Shown here one piece after another: positions 43,901-52,830 of a DNA stretch of 64,000 nt (positions are counted from its first letter, which is position 1; every line of letters starts with the position of its first letter). Location of the stretch: the NCBI GenBank assembly GCA_015350385.1, contig WNKI01000003.1, forward strand, positions 2,830,849 to 2,894,848, given 5' to 3'. The stretch comes from Aculops lycopersici (Eukaryota > Arthropoda > Arachnida > Trombidiformes > Eriophyidae). The notes beneath the pieces were generated by a model. It was not told the DNA's origin. It searched no databases and saw nothing but the letters and a program-made list of their open reading frames with translations. The position numbers and the translations under genes were made by a program.

Positions 43901-44085
43901 CGCTGAAGTTTTATCGCAGACCCAAACGAGAGAACCTTCAAACGGCCGATTATCGGCGAGACTTCGAGCGTCGTCTTGGCGGCGGCGTCTCAGGCTCAAG
44001 CTCAGCAACAAGTGCGCGCTGGCAGACGGAGAGCGAGGAGGTGGAGATGTCGCATAGGCTGTTGGATGAAACCGATATGTTCTAG
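40972..44085 (+). CDS. ATP7: Copper-transporting P1B-type ATPase (ATP7) with one metal-binding domain
   Basis: 1037 residues, single exon. ATP7 pumps Cu+ from cytosol into the trans-Golgi or out of the cell. The start is the ATG at 40972; the open frame begins slightly upstream but only with GTG. One heavy-metal domain occupies about residues 5-75 with the binding motif C16-T-R-C19. A lumenal His/Asp cluster at 127-133 follows TM1. Catalytic landmarks: TGES 334-337, membrane metal site CPC 461-463, phosphorylation D505 in DKTGT, nucleotide-binding SNHPL 553-557, and GDGVNDSPA from 871. Eight membrane helices are apparent, the last two in NILGIPLAAGLFLPLG and PWMGSAAMAASSLSVV. A long acidic insert lies in the nucleotide-binding domain, about 600-760. 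The tail carries a di-leucine (RLLDETDMF) like the sorting signal of animal ATP7. AATAAA variant ATTAAA at 44130. Confidence 0.95.
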   Translation: MSSIQTLDIHITGMRCTRCSNKIEQHLKEKPGIKDVVIAVSLSKGRVDFDEGLIGPRDIVEAIKSLGFGVTLIDETTPVDLIFKQQLVELRKWRQTFLLCLLFGFVTMVLHARMLVNISPDSNGNPSHDHDHGSEGNLILPGLSSMNLLMFLLATPTQYIGGRAFYSQAISAIKNGRSNMDVLIMLATSTGYIYSLVVVFYFMLKGADYSPRTFFDIPPMLFTFVSLGRWLEHIARGKTSEALTKLMVLQPTQATLVEGYKAGAGNTSADQSENTDVEDKLDSTKNNYNYDKEKVVDIRLVQRGDIVKVTSDSKIPVDGIIVQGTALVDESLVTGESMPVPKKNGENVISGSINQNGIILIQATKVGKETTLAQIVKLVESAQTTKAPVQHYADQVAAYFVPIIFFMAIITWTFWLFIGLFKPSIVAKYHTHRWPNDHSSTLELSLEFAFQCALTVLSIACPCSLGLATPTAVMVGTGVGAKNGILIKSADALENAHKVKHIVFDKTGTITTGNPVIEKLTVFGSKLALTSRKTILDHVKLIISLMGSTEVNSNHPLAKTLTKFSQEALSSVKIIKPKEFVSYPGLGTEAEFEISHLDSSEAKGFEGCLLDDCMYPILKTFQSHDMVGTNRSEGDCDQNVNSPHLIRIDSQDPSSLSTVPLEDLSSPVITAEDQVEQKAKGAGGSPNVSLKLETLIRGISLELKLTDQLTALTGTNGIDSDVDLEINDTENLQDKQDQQTKSMTKKTSFKVIVGSRALLNRKSIYIDGASDKILAEAGDRGNSCVLIAVNGQLVAIAALSDEIKSEAQLALFTLKRMNLKLSLMTGDSKKSAHSVARRIGIDSVFAEVLPEDKMAKIRSIQDTGQKVAMVGDGVNDSPALAQADVGIAMPKGSEIAVEAANIVLVKNDLLDVVYALDISRRTVNRIHLNFVFATLYNILGIPLAAGLFLPLGLSLQPWMGSAAMAASSLSVVCSSLALKFYRRPKRENLQTADYRRDFERRLGGGVSGSSSATSARWQTESEEVEMSHRLLDETDMF

Positions 44086-44613
44086 GTGAGAGAAGGAACG
44101 AAAAAGAGATGAGTTATAGCTAATCTGAGATTAAATTTATATTTATGCCACTGACGCAGACGCTGTCGGCGAATCACTACTACTATTGTCACGAGCACCA
44201 CAAGCACTTCTTCTGATGCTGATACTTTTACTCACACTCATCCTCATACTAATATTGTTCCTCAACCGCCGGTGCAGGTTCAGCCACTGGTGCTGCTGCG
44301 CGTCTTCTTCGATGACGACGGAGACTTTCCACGACAGCGACTTTTTTCATCACTAACAAATACGTTGAGCGTGCACCACCTGTTGTTGTTATTCAAAACC
44401 ACCTGCTGGCACGCCCCCTAATCCTACCGCCTAGTTGGCTCGTCTGCTCGCGCTGAACACCGTGCGACGGTCGCTGTTGCGGGCGCGAGGTCGCGAGTCG
44501 CGAGTAGCAAATTGCAACTCTCGCGAATGCGAAAGCGAAGCCGCAAGTCCAACTTGTAGTGCTGTTATTCAAAACAAACAGGTTGCTTCGTGAGTCTCTG
44601 TGCTTAGGTGTGT

Positions 44614-44636
44614 GTAAGTAAGTAAGTAAGTAAGTA
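44614..44636. repeat. (GTAA)n microsatellite
   Basis: About five GTAA units. Confidence 0.75.
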
Positions 44637-45530
44637 TGTTTCTAAGAGCGAGCAGCTGAGCCGACTAAAAGTTGAAAATATACACAGGTAATCAGTCATT
44701 GGCTCTAATCCGTTCAAACGTTTATTGTCTGTCCCTGTTAAATCCTAAGCGGTGGCGTTGGCAGTAGCATTGGTGATGGGGTAAACGATAGCAGTTGCGC
44801 CGACAGTCTCATTGGCAGCATCAGCGACTGCATCGGAATCGCGGCGTCGTCTGCGTCATCCACGTAAGTTTTCGTCGCGAGGTGAGGCGCGGCGACGTTA
44901 ACAGTCAGCCGAGTTGGCTTGCCAAAATCCAGCTCAGCTCAGCTCGGTTCGGCTCAACTTTTGGAACCACTCACTCGGTAGTTATCTTGTTTCAGTTTAA
45001 TCACCAATGAGCTAATCGTTGAATTGCTCCAAGGTTCGAGAGTGTGTAAAAGAAAATAACTGCACCAATTTTCTCTCTTGTTGATGAAACTTTTTTCACT
45101 CACAAAGCCAATTTGATTCACAAGCGAAAAACACGAGCTGCCGCGAGAGCTGGCATCCAGCTCGGGACTCAACTTCAGCCTTGAGCGAGCCGAGCTGTAA
45201 GCGGAACAGAGAGAGCTTCGAAGTCAGCCCAGGGTTCCCTGTAGCACCCTCTCACCCCCAAGCTCAAAACTACTAGGCGACGACGACGACCGCGACGTCG
45301 CACTCTGTCTATTGCGATTGCGCCAAAATCTCGACGCGCGGCCCTCTGCGTCGCCGCGACGCAGGATACCTGCCTTCCCCCCTCGACATCCGATTTGATG
45401 CACTACTACGTGAGCCGGTTGAGCAGTGAGCTCTAAGCTAACATGCTAACTGGCATTAAGTTATCATCTACAACTAAGTGAGTAATCATTTAACTACAAG
45501 TCGTTGACTTTTATTTTGCGATTTCCAATT

Positions 45531-45556
45531 GAATGAATGAATGAATGAATGAATGA
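45531..45556. repeat. (GAAT)n microsatellite
   Basis: About six GAAT units, creating a series of ATG triplets upstream of the receptor gene. Confidence 0.75.
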
Positions 45557-45925
45557 CTGAGCAACCAGGCGCTAATTTTGAATTAGCACCGCAGGTGGAG
45601 TCGAATGGGGTAGACTTTGCATGCATAAAAGAAGAGACAGAGGGCAGAGTAATATTGATTAGTAGCAGTAATCATAATCATAATTATATTGAAGAAAAGA
45701 AGAGGAGGAAGAGGAAGCAGACGGTTGAAAGAAACTTCACAAGAAGCCTCGAGGGGACCCTCGAAAATAAAATAAATCAAGATCTACTTTTGGTGCGAGG
45801 GTCTCACTTTGCGCTTTTCGCGAAGATTTGCAAAAGTTAGTTAGCAAGTTAGCTAGTTGATTGGTACCCGAAGTTGAGAGTCAATTAATGTAATATTCAA
45901 TCTCAAATATCAATCAGCTTCAAAA

Positions 45926-48068
45926 ATGAGCAACTCAAATGCAAACACACATTTACTAACGACAATGAATCAGTTGTCGCAATTAAACTTGACCAATATT
46001 AGTGAGGAGGAGGAGTTAAAATTGCTCAATTTCCCCTCAAAACGAGAGGATTTAACAACAGCTATTCCATTGACAGTGATATTTGCCCTACTATTAGTGA
46101 CTGGGTGCATTGGAAATTTGTGTACCGCCATTGTGATTGCAAGGCCAAAGAACAAGTATATGCATACGGCAACAAATTATTATCTATTTAGCTTAGCAAT
46201 GAGTGATTTTCTATTCCTAATTCTAGGTTTACCCCAAGAGATGTATCAAATTTGGCAACGCTACCCGTACGTGTTCGGCGAAGCCTTTTGCATAATAAGA
46301 GGATATTTAAGCGAAGCCTCAACCTATGCCTCAATATTAACAATTAGCGCCTTTACAATTGAACGCTACGTGGCCATTTGTCATCCTCTTTGGGCGCATA
46401 CCATGTCGCAGCTACCTCGAGCAATCACGAGCATTGTGATAATTTGGTGCTTGGCCGCAATCTGTGCCATTCCGCCGGCTGCCGAGCTGGGCATCATGAC
46501 CCAAAAGGGGCCAATAACCAATAGGACGCTGGAGCAATCGGCGCAGTGCGCAACAAAACGAACAATATTCGAGAACATGTTTGTGGTTAGCGCGATTGTC
46601 TTTTTTATTGTGCCCATGATAATAGTCACCGTATTGTATATACTAATTGCCATTGAACTCAGGAGGTCGAGCAAAATGAACAGCGCCATCTCAAAGCAAA
46701 CCTCGTCGCATCTGAACACAAGCAACAGCAATAGCATTGGTGCGCATAGTGGCGTTGGCGCGACCACCTGTCGCTGTTGCGCGATGGCCGCTGCTACGGC
46801 GGCGGCTGTCTCAATGGTACAAGCTTACAAACACCAATCTCACTGCCCTCTATCCGCGTTCAATAATAACTCAAGTGGAAAATTTTACAACTCAAACCCA
46901 AGATCACCGCCAACGCCATCGAGCCAGACGAGGCAGCATCATAAGCAAAGAAATGGCCACTGCCTGGCCTCCAAGAGCCAGCAGCACTTGTCGCTGTCAA
47001 TCTGTGACGCGGGTCAGCAAGGTGTCAATACTAATTTGAATCTGCAGCAGCAAGCAGGTACAAAGTTAGCGAATCAGCGGCCGTCGTCGGCAATCGGGAG
47101 CTTTGAGGTGCCGTCGAGCTACGACCAGCAGCAGCCGCAGCAAAACGGAAGTCGACTAACCACGCCGCTTGCGCGCCTCTGGCCGCTAGTCAACTTTTGG
47201 TCGGCCAGCCAGACAAACGTGGCTGCCACCTGCGGATGTCGGTGCCACTCGAATGTTGGACACTTGGCGACACCGCAACAGCAGCAGCAATTCAATTTCA
47301 TCACCACCGTCGACGGCCAGCCGGCTGCGGCAAATTTGAATACTGATAGCATTGGATCAAGACATGCTCATGATTCGGCCAACAAGCGGCCGGTCGCCGC
47401 TGCATCACTGCCACCTGAGCCGCCGCCGCAACACTGCAACTCCCTGGGCGACTTGTTTTCCGGAAGCGGAAGCTCACCGACAACGCGGACAACTGCAACA
47501 TCAAACTCAACCGCCACAACAGCTACAACTGCAACTACAACCGAACAAGCAGAGGCAGAAAATCCAATTATAACCAAGCCATCATCAGCAACCTTGACTA
47601 AAGGCGAAGCCAACTTTCAATCGGCCAATGGAGGCAAGCGAAGTGGATTAGTTGCTAGCGTTGAGCGAGAGTCTAGCCAACAACAGCAGCAGCAGCAGCA
47701 GCAACACTTGCACTCGCCACTAAGCTACCACGAAAGTTTGATTCAACACCAGCAACGATTAACTCCCCATCACAGTCACCATCACCACCAACACCATCAC
47801 TGCCAAGCTGCCAATCATCAGCAAATCAATCAATCAATTGCGCCTGCAAGCAAACTTCTCCATCCCCTAGTGGCGCACCAAATGTCGCTGACCACTTCCG
47901 CCGTTGGATTTGCCAGTAGACTCCGAAGTCAGGGTTCCATTTCAAGCAATCAGCACGTGAATCAGAAACAACAAATGTACCAGTACCAGCTGGCGCATCA
48001 GCAACACCAACAGCAACGCCGCTCAAGATCAGCGGCGAGTTCGAAGAAGTCGGTGGTTCGCATGTTGG
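45926..48068 (+). CDS. Neuropeptide GPCR, pyrokinin/CAPA (neuromedin-U type) receptor, 5' part
   Basis: First 714 codons of a rhodopsin-class receptor. Such receptors bind PRXamide peptides (pyrokinins, CAPA) and couple to G proteins. TM1 (AIPLTVIFALLLVTGCIGN), TM2 (YLFSLAMSDFLFLILGLP), TM3 with ERY after it, TM4 and TM5 (IVFFIVPMIIVTVLYILI) are visible, as are the disulfide cysteines EAFC and SAQC. The phrase LGLPQEMYQIWQRYPYVFGEAFC is typical of the group. After TM5 comes a loop of about 465 residues, rich in Ser, Gln, His and Asn, ending KKSVVRMLG, the usual start of TM6. There the frame meets a GTAAGT donor at 48069-48074, so TM6-TM7 must lie in a later exon. None was found in the window. 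The stop at 48074-48076 is therefore probably intronic. Confidence 0.88.
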
Positions 48069-48175
48069 GTAAGTAGCTGTTACGAAGTATCATCTTCTCT
48101 CCTCGCATCGCTTCTCTCTCTCTCTCTTTCTTTTACTCACTCACTCACTAAATCTCTTTGCTAGCTTATAGTCGA

Positions 48176-48203
48176 AGTGGTAGTGGTAGTGGTAGTGGTT
48201 GTG

Positions 48204-48301
<98 letters not shown>
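48176..48301. repeat. (GTA)n trinucleotide repeat
   Basis: About 40 trinucleotide units, imperfect GTAGTG at the left and pure GTA/TAG to the right, just inside the presumed intron. Confidence 0.9.
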
Positions 48302-49379
48302 TCAATTCTTGTAGAGGTCTGATTATTTTCATCGGTGATAACTTGAACAAAGAATTTGTCAAAAGAACAAAGCCTCGCACTTCCGGTTGGCGCCTAAAAC
48401 TTTGGCCTTAGGTTGATGGAGGAAGTGGGCGTGTCATCTAAGAGTGATCATGGACGATTACGCAACTCCTTCGTTCTCTCTCAAGCTGACGAGGCACAAC
48501 GAAACTAAGCCAAACTAAACCGCAAAAACCAAAACTAAGCTCAAAGGCCAGCAAACCATCGAACTTTTGCTCAACTCTCTCTCTCTCGGGATCGTCAGCT
48601 GGTTGATTTTCGTTGGTCTGTCGCTGTTTTTGACTTGCTCGAGCCCCTTTGTTTCATAGCGATTCACTCACTCGCTAACTCTTCGGCGACTCACTCACAA
48701 CAAGAAACGCCAGTTGGCAAGACAAAACCGCCAAGCTAACAGCTGATTCGAACGCGATGATTACCCGCAACATCATCATCCATTTTCTCTCTCTATCTCG
48801 CATTCACTCGTGTTAGCCGCAAACCTAACAACGGGCTCGAGGTTTCCCCTCCTCGCGGTCATTATGTAACAACGAGTACCGCTGACGCTAACGCAATCGC
48901 AAAGTGGCCATCGAAACTGAGGCCAGAGCTAGCGCGCGTGTGTCAGCGACGGGCGCTAATGTGATATAAAAAGGCAACATAAACAAAACGCCGCGGTGGC
49001 TGTTGTTGCCAGTAGCATTAATGGCAGCAGCAGCAGCGGCAACCACTACAACAACTTCATTCATCATCAATGTTGTCGTTTGCTTGCCGGTCAACTTGGC
49101 AGCACCTAGTAGCAAGGACTTGGCGGTCGCTGACTAAGCAAGTTGGTTTGTTGGCTGCTCCTCCATTGTGCTCGCCAACAGCCAAGCAGCCGGTCGATAC
49201 ATGAGAAACCAGCGCGAGTTATGTAATGTGTCGGCTATTACTGTTCACTATCCTTAGAAGTATTAGCTAGTTTGCCAGTCGGCCAAGGGGCTGGCTGATA
49301 CTCCCGATTAGCTTGCTGGCGCCATTAGCTAGCTCGCTTGCCAACTAGCTAACCAGATATCCAACTGACACACTGAACT

Positions 49380-49399
49380 AGAGAGAGAGAGAGAGAGAG
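49380..49399. repeat. (GA)n microsatellite
   Basis: About ten AG units, 10 bp before the ETS octamer at 49410. Confidence 0.75.
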
Positions 49400-50213
49400 C
49401 TGCCTAGCGACTTCCGGGTTGGCGCCACTCGTTGTACTCTCTACTTGCGGGTCACTACTACCAAGGCTACTTTTTCTTCCCCTCTCTTGGAGAACTAGCC
49501 TCCCATGAGTTTATCAGCTGGTCGCATAAATAGAACAGCGGGCGCGAAAAACACACCAACTTCCGCTGATCGACCGATTAGCTTGCCGGCAAGCTGATTT
49601 AGTCAGTCGACCGGTGGGCGCAAAGTTGCTGCGTGGGCCACTATGCGTCCCCTCCGACCAGCGCCTGTGTGCAGCAGGCCACTCTCCTACATCGGCTAGG
49701 TTATTTGCTGTTATTTGATCTAAATGTCCAATGACGCGCAATCGATCGATTGGCCCCAAAGATACTAGTCATCTGGCTTGCTTCTCGCTCGCTGCCACTT
49801 GTTTTGTGTGATCGAACGGATGAAGGGGGAGATAAAATCACGCCCCCGAGGAGCTGATTGCACGATCTCTTGCTTTTGGGCGCCTTCAAGTTGAAGTATC
49901 TGTATCTATTCTTGTTTTTGTATCAGAGAAAGACGAGAAAGTTGGTTGGATTTTTTCGATCCTCGAAGATTAGTTTAGCATTTTTACCACTTTGGACTAA
50001 GAGCTATTAAAAGTGTCCTTCTAGTTGTGTTATCAACACAAATTGGGGCAAATTAACCCCGAGTCAAGAGAGCAACCATATTCGAGTCGATTGTTTGAAA
50101 TATGATCTCATACAGCCAGCAAGTCAGTGGCATCATTCAATCAATTGCCTCTCTGTTGCTGGCCTTACAATCGATGCTCCCGCTTATCTGCCTCTATTAT
50201 TGACTTTCTCCCT

Positions 50214-50275
50214 CTTTTGCAAGTCTATCAACCTTGATAGAGTTGCAAAGAGGGAGGTTGATAGACTTGCAAAAG
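50214..50275. repeat. Hairpin with perfect 21 bp stem
   Basis: Bases 50214-50234 are the exact reverse complement of 50255-50275, with a 20-nt loop. The loop itself resembles the right arm (TTGATAGAGTTGCAAAG against TTGATAGACTTGCAAAAG), so the unit seems to occur three times, once inverted. It could be a small foldback, a microRNA-like precursor or a local inverted duplication. Confidence 0.8.
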
Positions 50276-52373
50276 CGCAACTCCTACCATTGGTCTCCAG
50301 CATCGGTAGCATCAATGGCAATGGACTTGCGTGCTTACTCTCATTGAGACGCTTCATTGATTATTTGGGGTTCCACTAGAGCCTCGCGATGCCCATTCCT
50401 CTCGAAAAGCTGCGATTGCTTCCCTTGCTTACCAATTGAAATCTGCACTTGGTTGTCGTCGTAGTTTTTTGGTTGACCTCGTCGTCGTCTTCGTCGCAAC
50501 TGCAGCAATTCCTGCAGTTGCACCGGCAACCAATAAAGCGACCACTTGCTGCGGCAAAGCTGAAAGCGGTGGCAGTGTTTTCGTAACGGCTGCTAGCTGG
50601 CTGTTATGGCAACCTGCTCAAGCCGTTAAAGTGGGGAAGCCAGATCGACAGGTAGATAGAGGGGGATAAGATCGATAGCGACAAACACAGATAGACCGAC
50701 CGGCTGCAATTTGTGAGCTGACCTCGCATGTAATCTAGTCTAGTCTCTGGTTTGGGCTTCGACTAGAGCTCTCGGGACTCAGAGTCCCGAAAGCTTGTGT
50801 CCTCCCGAAAGTAAAGCCTCAGTTGGTGGTGGTGGTGGCGGCGGCTCAATGGACGCAGTTGGCGAGTTTGCTAGCCCATTATCAAGCGACACAAACAACA
50901 TTATGGCCTCATACTTGCCTCCTACAGTATGAGCCGGTGGCTTTGGTAGGATCTTGCTTCAGGGGCACAACTTTACGAGAGAGCAGAATAAGAAGAGGGA
51001 CCGGAAGACGATCTGGCAAAACCATTAGATCGTCTCTCCCTTTGAGTTTGTGGTGCCGAGTCTTCAAGTTTCCATCTCATTGTCGTCAACCAACATTTCT
51101 TCTGCTCCTCTTCAATGAAAACTCTCCCGCTGCCCTAATGACCTAGCGACTTCCGGTTGATTCGCTCGCATCCGTTTGGGCACGAGTGGTATCTGGTTTA
51201 GCTGCAAAATTTTTGCACAACTCCCTATCCCTTCAGTTGGCCTCTCAAGTTGGCGTTAGTTTAGTTTTCAAGCTCAAGCTTCAACTTGAGCTCGAGTTAT
51301 GCCACTTGAATTGAATGGCCACCAAGGAGCAACTTGAATTGAATCGAGTCCAAGTTGTTCTTTTGCGGCTTCCTGAGGCCAAAGAAGCGATCATCACTTG
51401 CACGAATATAAAATAAGCGACAACAAATGACTATGATCCTCAGACTCCCTCTCTTTGTTGTCGACTGACTGTCGACTTGTGGCTCGAATCAAATATTAGA
51501 AATCGATTTTTCCCTCTCTCTTTGCCTCTATTGCTTTCTAGTAGTTATATTCTTGGTTTGTGGTAACACTCAAGCAGACACACAAAATCGCTAGCAAATG
51601 ATCAACATCTTCTGGCAAAGGAGCGGAGGGATAACTCGAATAACAAAAAATGACTCTTAGTGCTCTTAATCTACAATCCAAGAATAGAAAACATGGTTAG
51701 TCCTTGCAAATAAACTGAAGTTATTTCGGGAGGCAAGAGGAGAAACTCGCTCTACCTGTGAGATTTATGGCACTAATTGACCTGCAGCGTGCAAATGGCA
51801 TCTATTGATAGACCTCTGAAGCGCGAGTGGCGCGATAAACACAAGCGGCAGTTGCCATTGACTCCTCTCCTTGACTTTATCCGGCTCCCCCCTCTCTCAC
51901 TCCTTCGATTCCAAGGGCTCCATCTCTCCCTCTTCGCCCATCGACTACTCCAAAGCAAATAAAACTGTACAACCGCCGCCGCTGCCAGCTACACTCTTCG
52001 CGGTGCCTCTCTAACGGGCGAGGCCGATTGGCAATGACATGGCAGCTAAAGCGTCGCAGTCAACGCCACAGGATTCTCCCGCCAAAGTCTACCGAGATGA
52101 CGGGTGATAAAAATCAATCCTTGAGACGAGCGAGAGGCAAGTGAGTGAGTTGGCCAGTTTATTAGATGAACAGAGCGACGAGAGTAGTAGTTGAGCCACT
52201 CAACTGCTCGCGCTTGATGGGCGATAAAATAGAGACCATCTTTAGAGAAGAGAGGAAAGGAAACAGAGTGTGAGAGAGATAGAGAGTTTCTCTTACACGA
52301 GAGCGACAAACTATCACTTGTGTGTCACTTCTTTAACTTCAACTAGAGCTGCAACAATCTCATTGAAAATTGC

Positions 52374-52389
52374 GATCTAGCGCTAGATC
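52374..52389. repeat. 16 bp perfect palindrome
   Basis: GATCTAGCGCTAGATC is its own reverse complement. No function assigned. Confidence 0.7.
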
Positions 52390-52780
52390 TTGAGAGAAGC
52401 TAACCAATTAGTTAGGCGGCTCATTGGCTGTATGAGTCTCAAGTGACAGAGTATCGGTTTCCTCAGTCCAATCGAGAAATCAAGTCAAGTCATTTCTACG
52501 GAAGTCTAGTTGACTTGGCTTTCCTGAGCGATTGAGTGAGTGAGAGGAGAAGGAGTAGGCGACAGTGGCGCTACTGCTGCAATCATATAAGAGAATTTCA
52601 TATCATATCTTTGGCGCCAAATTCAATTTCCTCTCCTGACGAAACCTCCAACTCGAGGACTGGAAGTCGTTCAGCGCTGCAAATGAAACTGGGCCAAATA
52701 ATCGCTGACGGGCGGACATAGGGTCGCTCGGGCACTAGGTGCCCCGTGCGGTTAGCGTGCTAGGTTGTTGCAGGAGAGAG

Positions 52781-52830
52781 ATGAGATGAGATGAGATGAG
52801 TTGAGTTGAGTTGAGTTGAGTTAAGTTGAG
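52781..52830. repeat. (ATGAG)n/(TTGAG)n pentanucleotide repeat
   Basis: Four ATGAG units pass into about six TTGAG units, one reading TTAAG, showing stepwise mutation of a single tract. Confidence 0.85.

Larger units (their letters stand above)
44086..45925. other. Intergenic region between ATP7 and the receptor gene
   Basis: 1.8 kb without a recognised gene. It has a GTAA repeat at 44614-44636 and a GAAT repeat at 45531-45556. A 95-codon frame at 45553-45840 begins in the GAAT repeat just upstream of the receptor start; it could be an upstream ORF in the receptor's 5' UTR but has no domain. Confidence 0.5.

Noticed and set aside
45553..45840. 95-codon frame before the receptor gene
   Set aside because: Starts within the GAAT repeat and has no domain; at most an upstream ORF in the 5' UTR.
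48141..48380. Minus-strand frame with a poly-Tyr run
   Set aside because: Produced entirely by the GTA trinucleotide repeat.
49868..49894. CFWAP-like codons as a possible TM6 of the receptor
   Set aside because: No hydrophobic helix surrounds it, a stop follows within three codons, and the Cys-Trp order is wrong.
52740..52775. tRNA-like string GCCCCGTGCGGTTAGCGTGC
   Set aside because: No anticodon arm, T arm or closing acceptor stem follows; the downstream sequence is a pentanucleotide repeat.
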